A stretch of DNA of 64,000 nt from Aliiroseovarius pelagivivens (GTDB taxonomy: Bacteria; Pseudomonadota; Alphaproteobacteria; Rhodobacterales; Rhodobacteraceae), in NCBI RefSeq assembly GCF_900302485.1, contig NZ_OMOI01000001.1, forward strand, positions 1 to 64,000, read 5' to 3'. The translations under genes were made by a program, and so were the position numbers. This document shows positions 52,087-60,438 of the stretch, one piece after another. Numbering within the stretch: the first letter of the stretch is position 1; each line of letters starts with the position of its first letter. The notes beneath the pieces were generated by a model. It was given only the letters and a program-made list of their open reading frames with translations, was not told the origin of the DNA and ran no database searches.

Positions 52087-53010
52087 CTAGTCGGTGTTCA
52101 GCAACACGGCTTCTACACGCCTGTTCATTTCCCGACCCTCGGCCGTGGCGTTTCCAGCCAATGGGGAAAGATAGCCCACGCCTTCGGCAGATAACTGGCC
52201 CGCATCAACCCCATAGCGGTTGACCAGGCGGTCCATCACAGAAACGGCGCGTTTGCGGGACAGGGCTACATTCCCTTCCAGACTGCCTTCGGCGTCCGTA
52301 TGTCCAACCAGAACGATCCGCCGCTTGGGATCTTTAGCCAGAAAGGCGGCCAGTTCAGACAACGCGGGCACTTCGCCTTCGGCAAGATCTGCGGAACCGG
52401 TTGTGAATGTCAGGCCTTGCAGAACCACGTGTCCAATGGTCCTAAGTTGGATGTCCAGTGGGTCGCTTGGCTGCGGAGCGGAAATCGGGGCGGCCTTTGT
52501 GGTCGTCAGAAGTGGCGCACCTTCTTGTGACGGCGTGACGAATGTCAGTTCAAAGAACGCATCTTGCGCACTTTGACTGACCAGAACTTGCGCAAAGGTT
52601 TCGTCCTTGCGGGCGCTTAGAAAGTGATAGTCCCCGAGGTCGACAAACATGTCTGGGGATTGAAAATGCCCGATCTGAAACCGGAAATCGAAGCCGCCAC
52701 AGGACACCGCCTGACACTGATACAGAAACTGATAACCGTCCTCGCGCAATTGGTCGCGCAAGGATGTCAGGATCTGATAGCTCTGCCCCGCCTGACCGGG
52801 GGATCGCCATGCCTGCCTGCTTACATGGCCCGAGGCGGTAATGGCCGGAACCGCCCCACCATCAAAGCGGCTTGTGGCGATTTCGGCCTGTCCATTTTCC
52901 GAGACTTTGGCCTGTAGTAGGGCTCCTGCAGGCAGGTCCAATGCGCTTGCTTCAACGGGAAGCGTGGCGACCAAACAAGCAAGGGCAAACAGGCGGCGGG
53001 GTAGGATCAT
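52087..53010 (-). CDS. OmpA-family protein
   Basis: This 307-residue protein has a signal peptide (about 1-23, ending VEASA), an N-terminal periplasmic domain of unknown type (about 30-160, with CQAVSCGGFDFRFQIGHF) and a Pro-rich linker. A C-terminal OmpA/MotB peptidoglycan-binding domain is at about 190-305 (LTFTTGSADLAEGEVPALSELAAFL, IVLVGHTDAEGSLEGNVALSRKRAVSVMDRLV). It probably anchors the envelope to peptidoglycan. It overlaps the upstream gene by four bases. Confidence 0.88.
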   Translation of the reverse strand: MILPRRLFALACLVATLPVEASALDLPAGALLQAKVSENGQAEIATSRFDGGAVPAITASGHVSRQAWRSPGQAGQSYQILTSLRDQLREDGYQFLYQCQAVSCGGFDFRFQIGHFQSPDMFVDLGDYHFLSARKDETFAQVLVSQSAQDAFFELTFVTPSQEGAPLLTTTKAAPISAPQPSDPLDIQLRTIGHVVLQGLTFTTGSADLAEGEVPALSELAAFLAKDPKRRIVLVGHTDAEGSLEGNVALSRKRAVSVMDRLVNRYGVDAGQLSAEGVGYLSPLAGNATAEGREMNRRVEAVLLNTD

Positions 53011-53582
53011 CGGTTTTGGGCGTGATATTCGTCGTTTGGCTTCATACCCACGGCGGATGCCATGCGGTTGGACATCGAAAAGAACCCGACAGTTGCGGCA
53101 ATATCCCAGATGTCCCGGTCCGAGAAACCAACATCGCGCAGAGCCTGACGGTCAGCTTCCGAAGTTTCGGAGGACGCTTTGGTGATCTTCTCAGAGAATG
53201 CCAGCATCGCTGTCTGGCGTGCGTCCAGATCGGCCATGCGCCAGTTCATCACCATCGCCTCGCCCAGTTGCGGATTGCCCGACAATTGCCGAACGGCGGC
53301 GCCATGGGCAACCTGACAATACCAGCAGCGATTGATCGAGCTTACGACCACCGCGATCATCTCGCGTTCCAGCTTGGATAGACCGCTGTCGTCCAACATC
53401 ACTTCGTTATACATGTCCATGAACGGGCGCAGCTTGGCCATATCAAAGGCATAGGCTTGCAGCACATTCGGGATGAGCCCCAACTTGTCATCGCAGATGT
53501 CGAAGTACTTCTGGATGTCCTCAGGCAGCGGATCGACCATCGGCAGATCAAGAGCGGTTACGGGGCTCGATTTTTGCGACAT
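53007..53582 (-). CDS. Peroxidase-related CMD/AhpD-fold protein
   Basis: This 191-residue helical protein has the active motif NRCWYCQVAHGAAVRQLSG (Cys-x2-Cys-x3-His) and LDARQTAMLAFSEKITKASSE, then FFSMSNRMASAVGMKPNDEYH. These are the marks of the uncharacterised peroxidase-related branch of the carboxymuconolactone decarboxylase family. It is the middle gene of a minus-strand run (GNAT, this gene, OmpA). Confidence 0.84.
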   Translation of the reverse strand: MSQKSSPVTALDLPMVDPLPEDIQKYFDICDDKLGLIPNVLQAYAFDMAKLRPFMDMYNEVMLDDSGLSKLEREMIAVVVSSINRCWYCQVAHGAAVRQLSGNPQLGEAMVMNWRMADLDARQTAMLAFSEKITKASSETSEADRQALRDVGFSDRDIWDIAATVGFFSMSNRMASAVGMKPNDEYHAQNR

Positions 53583-53594
53583 GCTGTGTCCTTC

Positions 53595-54326
53595 TTAGCG
53601 TTTCACACGGTAATGGTAGTGCCCAACCAGATGCATGCCAAGATTTGCATACAACGGATTGGCGGCGTGGTTGCCTTGGGTCACGATCAGGGACAGGAAC
53701 TCGGCGCCCTGTTCCTGCGCCCATTTTGCGGCCTGTTTCAGCAGGTTTTGCCCAGTGCCCATTCGGCGCAGCTTGGTATCAACGTGCAGGGCGTGTGCCA
53801 TGGCGATCCCGTCATGCATGCCGACGAAGCCAACGCCGGCTGGCGTGTCATCGGTACGTGCCAGAAGGGCGGTCTTGGGACAGTCTGCCCGATCCATCAC
53901 AGCGCGGCGGTGTTCGTTGATGCCGCCTTCTTCCCAAAGCTCGGTCATGATCGACAGCATGGGCCAGATCGCGAAGGCCGACACGGGCGGCAATGGCTCG
54001 CGGGTCAGTTCGGCCACGGGAATGACCCAGATGTTCACCGGATCAATGATGTCATAGCCGTGCTTTTCCAGCATCTCGTCAAGATGCTCGTCACCGGCGC
54101 GGATCTGGAACAACGGATCCATTCCCGCGTCGCGCATTGCCTTCTCGGCGACCGGCAAATCGGCTTCGGTGGTCGGCCAGTTTTCGGTCGCAGCCGACAC
54201 GCGCTTGCCGCCGCCCGCTCCGTCGCGCACCACCCATGCGCCGACGCGGTGTGTGGCGGCGGGGGGCCAAGTGGCTTCGCAGACCTCGATCAGTTGTTCG
54301 GCGGTGGGAAGATGGGGCGTTGTCAT
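53595..54326 (-). CDS. GNAT-family N-acetyltransferase
   Basis: This is a 243-residue protein. The C-terminal GNAT core has VGFVGMHDGIAMAHALHVDTKLRRMGTGQNLLKQAAKWAQEQGAEFLSLIV (acetyl-CoA loop RRMGTG) and NHAANPLYANLGM. The N-terminal ~100 residues are a second, degenerate GNAT-like half (EQLIEVCEATWPPAAT...). The substrate is unknown. It overlaps the stop of the CinA-type gene by four bases, indicating cotranscription. Confidence 0.83.
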   Translation of the reverse strand: MTTPHLPTAEQLIEVCEATWPPAATHRVGAWVVRDGAGGGKRVSAATENWPTTEADLPVAEKAMRDAGMDPLFQIRAGDEHLDEMLEKHGYDIIDPVNIWVIPVAELTREPLPPVSAFAIWPMLSIMTELWEEGGINEHRRAVMDRADCPKTALLARTDDTPAGVGFVGMHDGIAMAHALHVDTKLRRMGTGQNLLKQAAKWAQEQGAEFLSLIVTQGNHAANPLYANLGMHLVGHYHYRVKR

Positions 54327-55051
54327 GTGGCCTCCTTGAACAGGTCTTGAAGCGCACGGCTGGCCAGATCTAACTGGGCCACATCCGTGCCGCGAATAAC
54401 GATATTGGCGCCGTAGGCACCGTTTTCGATGAAGGGGTAGGACCCAAAACTGAGTCTATCATACTCTTGGGTCAACAGCCCCAAAGGTCCGGCAATATCG
54501 CCCTCGCCTCGGTTGATCCTTACGGTGCGTGACAGCAATGGTGCGCCGCCGGTCAAGCCGGGCAGAACGCTTTCAACCATGGCTGTGAAGACGGACGGAA
54601 CCCCGGCCATTACATGCACGTTTTCCAGTGTGAAACCAGGTGCGATCGAGACTGGATTGTCGATCAGCGTAGCCCGGTCGGGGATGCGCGCCATGCGTTG
54701 CCGGGCGGCATTGAACTCGCGACCCGAGGCGGCGTAATGCGCGGCCAGCAGATCACGGGCGTCGTCGCGAATGTCGATATGGTCGTCAAAGGCGCGGGCG
54801 ATGCAGTCGGCGGTGATGTCATCATGCGTCGGACCGATCCCGCCCGAGGTAAAGACATGGTCATACCCAGCGGAAAGGGCTTTCACGGCGGCCACGATGG
54901 CGTCAGCGTCGTCGGACACCACACGCACCTCTTTCAGATCAATACCGTGTTCGGTCAGGCGGCCTGCAAGGTGATGCATATTCGCATCCCGCGTCCGGCC
55001 CGACAGAATCTCATCTCCGATCACCAGCATTGCGGCTGAAGGGTTGGGCAT
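54323..55051 (-). CDS. CinA-like molybdopterin-binding-domain protein
   Basis: This 242-residue protein is a MoCF/CinA N-terminal domain: AMLVIGDEILSGRTRDANMHHLAGRLTEHGI, FTSGGIGPTHDDITADCIARAF and VMAGVPSVFTAMVESVLPGL. It lacks the CinA C-terminal amidase half, so it is the short form. Family roles include nucleotide-sugar pyrophosphatase activity and cofactor binding. ATG 55051 follows GGAAAGGAA. It is divergent from sfsA with only 38 bp between start codons. Confidence 0.86.
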   Translation of the reverse strand: MPNPSAAMLVIGDEILSGRTRDANMHHLAGRLTEHGIDLKEVRVVSDDADAIVAAVKALSAGYDHVFTSGGIGPTHDDITADCIARAFDDHIDIRDDARDLLAAHYAASGREFNAARQRMARIPDRATLIDNPVSIAPGFTLENVHVMAGVPSVFTAMVESVLPGLTGGAPLLSRTVRINRGEGDIAGPLGLLTQEYDRLSFGSYPFIENGAYGANIVIRGTDVAQLDLASRALQDLFKEAT

Positions 55052-55089
55052 CGCTTGTTCCTTTCCTACTTCCGGTATAGGCCCGGGAT

Positions 55090-55800
55090 ATGGAATTTCC
55101 CAGCCCTCTTGTGCCCGCCACGCTTGTCCGTCGTTATAAACGCTTTCTTGCCGACTGCCTGCTGACAGATGGTCGCGAAGTGACGGCCCACTGCGCCAAT
55201 CCCGGTTCCATGATGGGGCTGGCCGAGCCGGGGTCAAAAATCTGGCTGGAACCCAACGATGACCCCAAGAAAAAGCTGAAATTCGGCTGGCGGTTGGTCG
55301 AGCATGCGGACGGGCATTTTACCGGCGTGGATACCTCTGTGCCCAATCGCGCGCTGAAGGCCGCGCTTGAAGCACGGATCGTGCCGGGACTGGGCGACTA
55401 TCACTCCGTCCGGGCCGAGGTGAAATACGGCGAGAAAAGCCGCATTGATTTCCTGCTGGAAGGCAGCTTGGAAGGCAGTGGCCGGACCTATGTCGAGGTG
55501 AAGTCCGTCACCCTGTCGCGCCAACCCGGTCTGGCCGAGTTTCCCGACAGCGTGACCGCCCGTGGCACCAAGCATCTGGGAGAGCTGGCGAATATGGTCG
55601 GCGAAGGCCACCGGGCCGTGATGCTTTATCTGGTGCAGCGTACGGATTGCGACCGGTTCGATCTGGCGCGCGATATTGATCCCACCTATGGGCAGGCCTT
55701 CGATGCGGCCCGTGCAGCAGGGGTCGAAGTGATCGTTCTGGGTACGCGGATTTCTCCGAAAGGGGTGGACGTCGCGGCCCCTCTGGCGTCTTTGGTCTGA
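55090..55800 (+). CDS. sfsA: SfsA family protein
   Basis: This 236-residue protein has RYKRFLADCLLTDGREVTAHCANPGSMMGL, SRIDFLLEG (nuclease-type D/E residues), YVEVKSVTL, and FPDSVTARGTKHLGELANM, which match SfsA throughout. It was named for sugar fermentation stimulation and has a PD-(D/E)xK-like fold. It is followed 35 bp later by map, a common pairing in this family. Confidence 0.93.
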   Translation: MEFPSPLVPATLVRRYKRFLADCLLTDGREVTAHCANPGSMMGLAEPGSKIWLEPNDDPKKKLKFGWRLVEHADGHFTGVDTSVPNRALKAALEARIVPGLGDYHSVRAEVKYGEKSRIDFLLEGSLEGSGRTYVEVKSVTLSRQPGLAEFPDSVTARGTKHLGELANMVGEGHRAVMLYLVQRTDCDRFDLARDIDPTYGQAFDAARAAGVEVIVLGTRISPKGVDVAAPLASLV

Positions 55801-55835
55801 AGGCCCTATTTAGGGGGCAGAAGAAGGAAACCACC

Positions 55836-56684
55836 ATGGACGACAAGATGCGCGTAACCAAGGAAGGCATTCGCCTTTATGACCCGGCGGATTTCGCTGG
55901 AATGCATGCAGCAGGCAAGCTGGCGGCCGAGATTCTGGACCGTGTGGCCCCGATGATCGCCCCGGGCGTGACCACTGCCGAACTGGACGCCGCGATCGAA
56001 GCGATGGTGGACGAGGCCGGGGCCGTGTCGGCCACGATCGGCTATAAGGGCTATAAGCACGCGTCGTGTATCTCGCTGAACCATGTGGTCTGTCACGGCA
56101 TTCCCGGCTCGAAAACGCCGAAGATGAAGAATGACAAGACCGGCCGTAAACACGACGAGTTGGTCGAGGGCGACATCCTGAACATCGACGTCACCGTGAT
56201 CGTGGACGGATGGTATGGCGACACCAGCCGCATGTACAAAGTCGGCAAGATTAAATCTTTCGCGGATCGTCTGATCCAAGTGACCCATGACGCGCTGATG
56301 GAGGGCATCGCCGCCGTCAAACCGGGCAACACGTTCGGAGACATTGGTCACGCCATCCAGAAATACGCCGAGGCACAGCGCATGTCGGTCGTACGTGACT
56401 TCTGTGGCCACGGGTTGGGGCGCGTGTTCCACTCGCCTCCCAACGTGCTGCACTATGGCCGTCCGGGAACGGGTGCTGTGCTGGAAGAAGGCATGTTCTT
56501 CACCATCGAGCCGATGATCAATCTGGGCCGTCCGGAAACTAAGATCCTGTCCGATGACTGGACGGCGATCACGCGCGACAAATCTCTGTCGGCGCAGTTC
56601 GAACACTCGGTTGGTGTGACCGCGGATGGGTGCGAGATCTTTACGTTGTCGCCGGCAGGAAAGTTCCACCCGACTTGGGGTTAA
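55836..56684 (+). CDS. map: Methionine aminopeptidase, type I
   Basis: This 282-residue protein is of the pita-bread fold: YKGYKHASCISLNHVVCHGIP (His), ILNIDVTVIVDGWYGDTSRM (two Asp ligands), VRDFCGHGLGRVFHSPPNV (His ligand), FFTIEPMINLG (Glu ligand) and SAQFEHSVGVT (Glu ligand). All five metal ligands are visible. It removes the initiator Met. AGAAGGA lies before the ATG; a downstream ATG four codons in is less well placed. A strong hairpin follows. Confidence 0.95.
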   Translation: MDDKMRVTKEGIRLYDPADFAGMHAAGKLAAEILDRVAPMIAPGVTTAELDAAIEAMVDEAGAVSATIGYKGYKHASCISLNHVVCHGIPGSKTPKMKNDKTGRKHDELVEGDILNIDVTVIVDGWYGDTSRMYKVGKIKSFADRLIQVTHDALMEGIAAVKPGNTFGDIGHAIQKYAEAQRMSVVRDFCGHGLGRVFHSPPNVLHYGRPGTGAVLEEGMFFTIEPMINLGRPETKILSDDWTAITRDKSLSAQFEHSVGVTADGCEIFTLSPAGKFHPTWG

Positions 56685-56699
56685 TCGCAAAGTTTACTT

Positions 56700-56726
56700 A
56701 GGGGAAACTTTTTTAAGTTTCCCCCT
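56700..56726 (+). terminator. Perfect hairpin after map
   Basis: AGGGGAAACTT (56700-56710), TTTT loop, AAGTTTCCCC (56715-56724), ending CT. It is a 10-11-bp stem starting 15 bp past the map stop. No U-run follows, so termination strength is uncertain. Confidence 0.6.
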
Positions 56727-56912
56727 AGTCACCAAAATCTTCTTTTGAATCCGCAGCACATTCGGCCTGATGTTCTTTAGGTCAGAAAAGGTGCCTTTTT
56801 CCGTTTGCACCCGCAGCATTCAGTTCCTACGTTCTAACTGCCCGGACGCAAAAGGTGCTTGGGCTTCCGCGACAAACATGCGCGGCTGATGACAAGAAAT
56901 ACGGAGGGGCCA

Positions 56913-57971
56913 ATGACCAGCTTCCGCACTTTCACCCTGAAATCCACCTTCTCAACCCTGACTGCTGCCGCCGCACTTGCTGTTGCCGCCAGCACCGCCG
57001 CTGCGCAGGAAGTTACCCTGCGTTTCCAGCACTTCGTGTCGCCCTTGTCTGCGAACCCGACCTACTTCATGGCCCCGTGGGCCGAGAAGATCGAGAAGGA
57101 CTCGGGCGGGCGTATCAAAGTCGAGCTTTACCCGGCGATGCAGCTGGGTGGTAAAGCGACCAGCCAATATGACCTGATCCGCGATGGCGCGATTGATGGT
57201 GGTTGGGTGATCCCCGGGTACCAGCCGGGTCGCTTCCCGGAAGCGGAAGCGATGGAGCTTCCCTTCATGGTGACGAAATCGGGTGAAGAGGCCTCGAATG
57301 CCGCTTGGGTCTACACCCAGAAATACCTGATGGATGATTTTGCCGACGTCAAAGTCATTGCCGCCCACATGCACGGGCGCGGGATCGTCCACAAGAAAGG
57401 CGGCCCGATTGCTACGGTTGCCGATTTTAAGGGTCTGAAACTGCGCGGCCCGTCGCGCACCGCAACTCGTCTTTTGGACAAACTGGGCGCGACGCCCATC
57501 GGCATGCCCGTCCCGGCCTTCCCCGAAGCGCTGTCAAAAGGCGTTGTCGATGGCGGCGTGATCACGTGGGAGATGTCGCCGTCCCTGAAACTGGACGAGT
57601 TGACCGACAGCCACACCGATGTCGCGGGCGAAAAGTCGCTGTATAACCTCTATTTCATCTGGGCGATGAACAAGAACGTCTATGACGGTCTGCCCGATGA
57701 TCTGAAGGCGGTGATTGACGCGAACTCGGGCTTCCATGCCTCGGGTTGGGCCGGACATGCACACGACACGGGCGACGTAGTCGGCCGCGAGAAGATGGCC
57801 GCAAGTGGTAACGCGCTGGCAGAGCTGTCGGAAGAGGAAACCGCGAAGATCCGTACGCTGGGCGACGAGGTGATTGCCGAGTGGATCGCCGACATGACCG
57901 CCAAAGGTCTGGATGGCGAAGCGATGGTCCGTGACGCCCGTGCGGCCGTGTCCGTGACACGCGCTCAGTAA
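56913..57971 (+). CDS. TRAP-transporter solute-binding protein (DctP family)
   Basis: This 352-residue protein has a cleavable signal peptide (about 1-30, AVAASTAAAQ) and then the DctP fold: VTLRFQHFVSPLSANPTYFMAPWAEKIEKDSGGRIKVELYP, GAIDGGWVIPGYQPGRFP and KLRGPSRTATRLLDKLGATPIGMPVPAFPEALSKGVVDG. The Arg in LRGPS is the usual carboxylate clamp. No membrane DctQ/DctM genes are in the window, so it is an orphan or partners a distant system. GGAGGGG precedes ATG 56913. Confidence 0.9.
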   Translation: MTSFRTFTLKSTFSTLTAAAALAVAASTAAAQEVTLRFQHFVSPLSANPTYFMAPWAEKIEKDSGGRIKVELYPAMQLGGKATSQYDLIRDGAIDGGWVIPGYQPGRFPEAEAMELPFMVTKSGEEASNAAWVYTQKYLMDDFADVKVIAAHMHGRGIVHKKGGPIATVADFKGLKLRGPSRTATRLLDKLGATPIGMPVPAFPEALSKGVVDGGVITWEMSPSLKLDELTDSHTDVAGEKSLYNLYFIWAMNKNVYDGLPDDLKAVIDANSGFHASGWAGHAHDTGDVVGREKMAASGNALAELSEEETAKIRTLGDEVIAEWIADMTAKGLDGEAMVRDARAAVSVTRAQ

Positions 57972-57991
57972 CTCACTCTGAAAAACAATCG

Positions 57992-58022
57992 AAGGCGCTG
58001 GGCATCATACCCGGCGCCTTTT
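57992..58022. terminator. Terminator between the TRAP gene and rsmD
   Basis: AAGGCGCTGGG, CATCATA loop, CCCGGCGCCTT then TT: an 11-bp stem with one U-G pair between convergent genes. Confidence 0.8.
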
Positions 58023-58581
58023 ACGTTTCTGAATACTCACAGATCGTGATCACCGTGTCGCCATAGCGGCGGCTGTCTAGTTGGGTGACGCCGGCAGGCG
58101 GGATCACTGGCACGTTGTCCTCCCACACGATCAGCGCATCGTCCGCGACCCAGCCGGATTTGATGGCCGCCGCCAGCGCTTTTTCCCCCAACCCCTTGCC
58201 ATAGGGCGGGTCCAGAAAGATCAGGTCATGGGGTGTGCCTTCGGGCAGACGGGTGGCGTCGCGTTTCAGGATCGTTGCCTCATCCGCGCAACGACATTTC
58301 TGGATGTTCTCGCGGATCAGCGACAGCGCCTTTCGCCCGTCATCAACCAAGGTGACATGGGATGCGCCGCGCGACAGGGCCTCAAGCCCCAACGCGCCGG
58401 TGCCTGCAAACAGGTCCAGCACACGCGCGTCTTCTATAGGGTCGCCAAAGCGCCCGCCTGTGAGCATGGAAAACAGACTTTCACGCACGCGGTCGGTGGT
58501 GGGGCGCAGATGCGCACCCGCATCCCCTTTGCCAACACTGGCCAAGGCCAGCCCGCGGAAACGGCCTGCGATAATCCTCAT
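58021..58581 (-). CDS. rsmD: 16S rRNA (guanine966-N2)-methyltransferase
   Basis: This 186-residue SAM-dependent methyltransferase has MRIIAGRFRGLALAS, RPTTDRVRESLFSML, ARVLDLFAGTGALGLEALSRGA (SAM motif I) and DLIFLDPPYGKGLGEKAL (NPPY-type catalytic motif). It modifies G966 of 16S rRNA. Its start overlaps the upstream flavoprotein stop by four bases. Confidence 0.93.
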   Translation of the reverse strand: MRIIAGRFRGLALASVGKGDAGAHLRPTTDRVRESLFSMLTGGRFGDPIEDARVLDLFAGTGALGLEALSRGASHVTLVDDGRKALSLIRENIQKCRCADEATILKRDATRLPEGTPHDLIFLDPPYGKGLGEKALAAAIKSGWVADDALIVWEDNVPVIPPAGVTQLDSRRYGDTVITICEYSET

Positions 58582-59786
58582 GCCAGCAGAGACTTCAGCT
58601 CGGTGCTGGGGTCCGCCACGGCGGCTTTGTCAGGCGACTTGCCCGCTTCCACCAGCCGCTTACCGACCATATAACCGCGGGGATCGTTCATCGCGTCGAC
58701 GGCCAGCAACGTGTCGCCCTGATAATACCAGAAGCTGACGCTGCCCTCTTTGTCGCCGGGACGGGTGACGATGTTGTCATAGCCCGTATTCAGGCCCGCA
58801 ATCTGCAGCTTCACGTCATACTGATCCGACCAAAACCACGGTTTCGCGATGTACTCGACGCCCTCGCCCTGCATGTTGCGGGCGACGATTTCGGCCTGAT
58901 CAATGGCGTTTGGGACACTTTCCAGTCGGATGCGTTCACCACGATAGGGGAAGGATGCGCAATCGCCCGCTGCCCAGATCGACGGGTCCGAGGTGCGGCC
59001 CTGCGCGTCGGTCTTGATGCCGTTCTCCAACGTAAGACCCGCGCTTTCCGCCAGCGCGCTGTCGGGGGCAATGCCCACGCCGACAATCGCAAAATCAATG
59101 TCGAGTTCGGTGCCGTCCGACAAGGTTGCACCCGTCACGCGCCCCTCACCGGTCAGGCGGTTCAGCCCGACGCCCTCGCGGATGTCGACGCCGTGCGAGG
59201 CATGCAGCGCGCGGAAATAGTCCGAGGTCTCGGGCGCGGCGACCCGTTGCAGAATACGGTCGGCCATTTCGACCAGCGTGACCTTCAAGCCCTTCTTGGC
59301 AGCCACCGCTGCGGCCTCCAGCCCGATATAGCCGCCGCCAATAATCAAGACACTGCGGCCCTCGGCGAATTCGGGTGCCATGCCATCCACATCGGCTAAA
59401 GTGCGCACCACATGTACGCCGTCAAGATCGCCACCAATCGCGGCGGGCAGGTAACGCGGCGTGGATCCGGTGGTGATGGCAAGTTGGTCATAAGCGATGC
59501 GCTCATCCCCGATCACCACCTCTTTTGCCGCTGCATCAATTGCGTCAACGCGGGTGTCCAGCCGCAGAGTGATGTTCTGGTCGGCATAGAAGTTTTCGGG
59601 CCGCAAATAGAGCCGCTCAAGCTCCATGTCGCCCAGAAGATAAGCTTTGGACAGAGGCGGACGCTGATAGGGCGGTGCGCTTTCTGCCCCGATCAAGGTA
59701 ACGTCCCCGTCAAAGCCCGAGTTGCGCAGCTTGGCAACCAGAGATGCTCCGGCCTGTCCGGCTCCGATGACGACGATATGGCTCAT
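58578..59786 (-). CDS. FAD-dependent ferredoxin reductase (rhodocoxin/putidaredoxin-reductase type)
   Basis: This 402-residue protein has an N-terminal FAD motif IVVIGAGQAGASLVAKLR (GxGxxG), PYQRPPLSKAYLLG, the NAD motif SVLIIGGGYIGLEAAAVAAKKGLKVTLVE, the FAD motif IWAAGDCASFPY, and a C-terminal interface domain (YDVKLQIAGLNTGYDNIVTRPGD). Family members pass electrons from NADH to a ferredoxin of P450 or oxygenase systems, none of which is nearby. ATG 59786 matches the family start. Confidence 0.88.
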   Translation of the reverse strand: MSHIVVIGAGQAGASLVAKLRNSGFDGDVTLIGAESAPPYQRPPLSKAYLLGDMELERLYLRPENFYADQNITLRLDTRVDAIDAAAKEVVIGDERIAYDQLAITTGSTPRYLPAAIGGDLDGVHVVRTLADVDGMAPEFAEGRSVLIIGGGYIGLEAAAVAAKKGLKVTLVEMADRILQRVAAPETSDYFRALHASHGVDIREGVGLNRLTGEGRVTGATLSDGTELDIDFAIVGVGIAPDSALAESAGLTLENGIKTDAQGRTSDPSIWAAGDCASFPYRGERIRLESVPNAIDQAEIVARNMQGEGVEYIAKPWFWSDQYDVKLQIAGLNTGYDNIVTRPGDKEGSVSFWYYQGDTLLAVDAMNDPRGYMVGKRLVEAGKSPDKAAVADPSTELKSLLA

Positions 59787-59938
59787 GTTCTTCTCCGCGT
59801 TTCTGTTCGAGGACGATAGGCCGGAAATGGTTGCTTTGGCAACGATTGGCGTTCTGTCACTACACAAGAATGTTGGATGACATGGTGGCAAAAGAAGTCA
59901 AATCTCAAATTGCCGAATCAAAAGTAAGGAATGCGCGA

Positions 59939-60433
59939 ATGACTCTGAGTGTTGGTGACAAGTTACCCGATGCAAATCTATTGCGAATGGGTGCGGAAGA
60001 CCCAGAAACGATCAGTCTGTCGCCCCTGCTGGCCGGGCGCAAAGTTGTAATCTTTGCTGTGCCCAGCGCCTTTTCGGGCACCTGTACGACGGCCCATGTG
60101 CCCAGCTATATCCGCACAAAGCCAGCATTGGATCAGGCCGGGGTGGACGACGTGATTTGCATCGCCGCCAACGATCCGTTCGTCATGAGTGCCTGGGCAG
60201 ATGCAACGGGCGCCGCAGACGCCGGGCTTCTGTTTCTGTCAGATGCGCTGTCTGAGTTCACCAAAGCTGTTGGCATGGATTTCACCGCGCCGCATGTGGG
60301 TTTGATCAACCGGTCGAAGCGCTACGGCGCCTATGTGGTGGATGGTGTGGTGAAGATCCTGCATATCGAGGACAATCCGGGCATGTGCGGCATTTCGGCT
60401 GGCGAAGCGATGCTTGAAGCTATTCAAGGCTAA
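59939..60433 (+). CDS. Peroxiredoxin (Prx5-type)
   Basis: This 164-residue protein has the peroxidatic site PSAFSGTCTTAHVPSY (Cys about 49, equivalent to PGAFTPTCS), preceded by VVIFAVP, and later ICIAANDPFVMSAWADATGA and LNRSKRYGAYVVDG-type strands. It reduces H2O2 or organic peroxides with glutaredoxin or thioredoxin. ATG 59939 with AAGGA upstream is chosen; the frame upstream has no family similarity. It is divergent from the reductase gene. Confidence 0.9.
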   Translation: MTLSVGDKLPDANLLRMGAEDPETISLSPLLAGRKVVIFAVPSAFSGTCTTAHVPSYIRTKPALDQAGVDDVICIAANDPFVMSAWADATGAADAGLLFLSDALSEFTKAVGMDFTAPHVGLINRSKRYGAYVVDGVVKILHIEDNPGMCGISAGEAMLEAIQG

Positions 60434-60438
60434 GCCCG

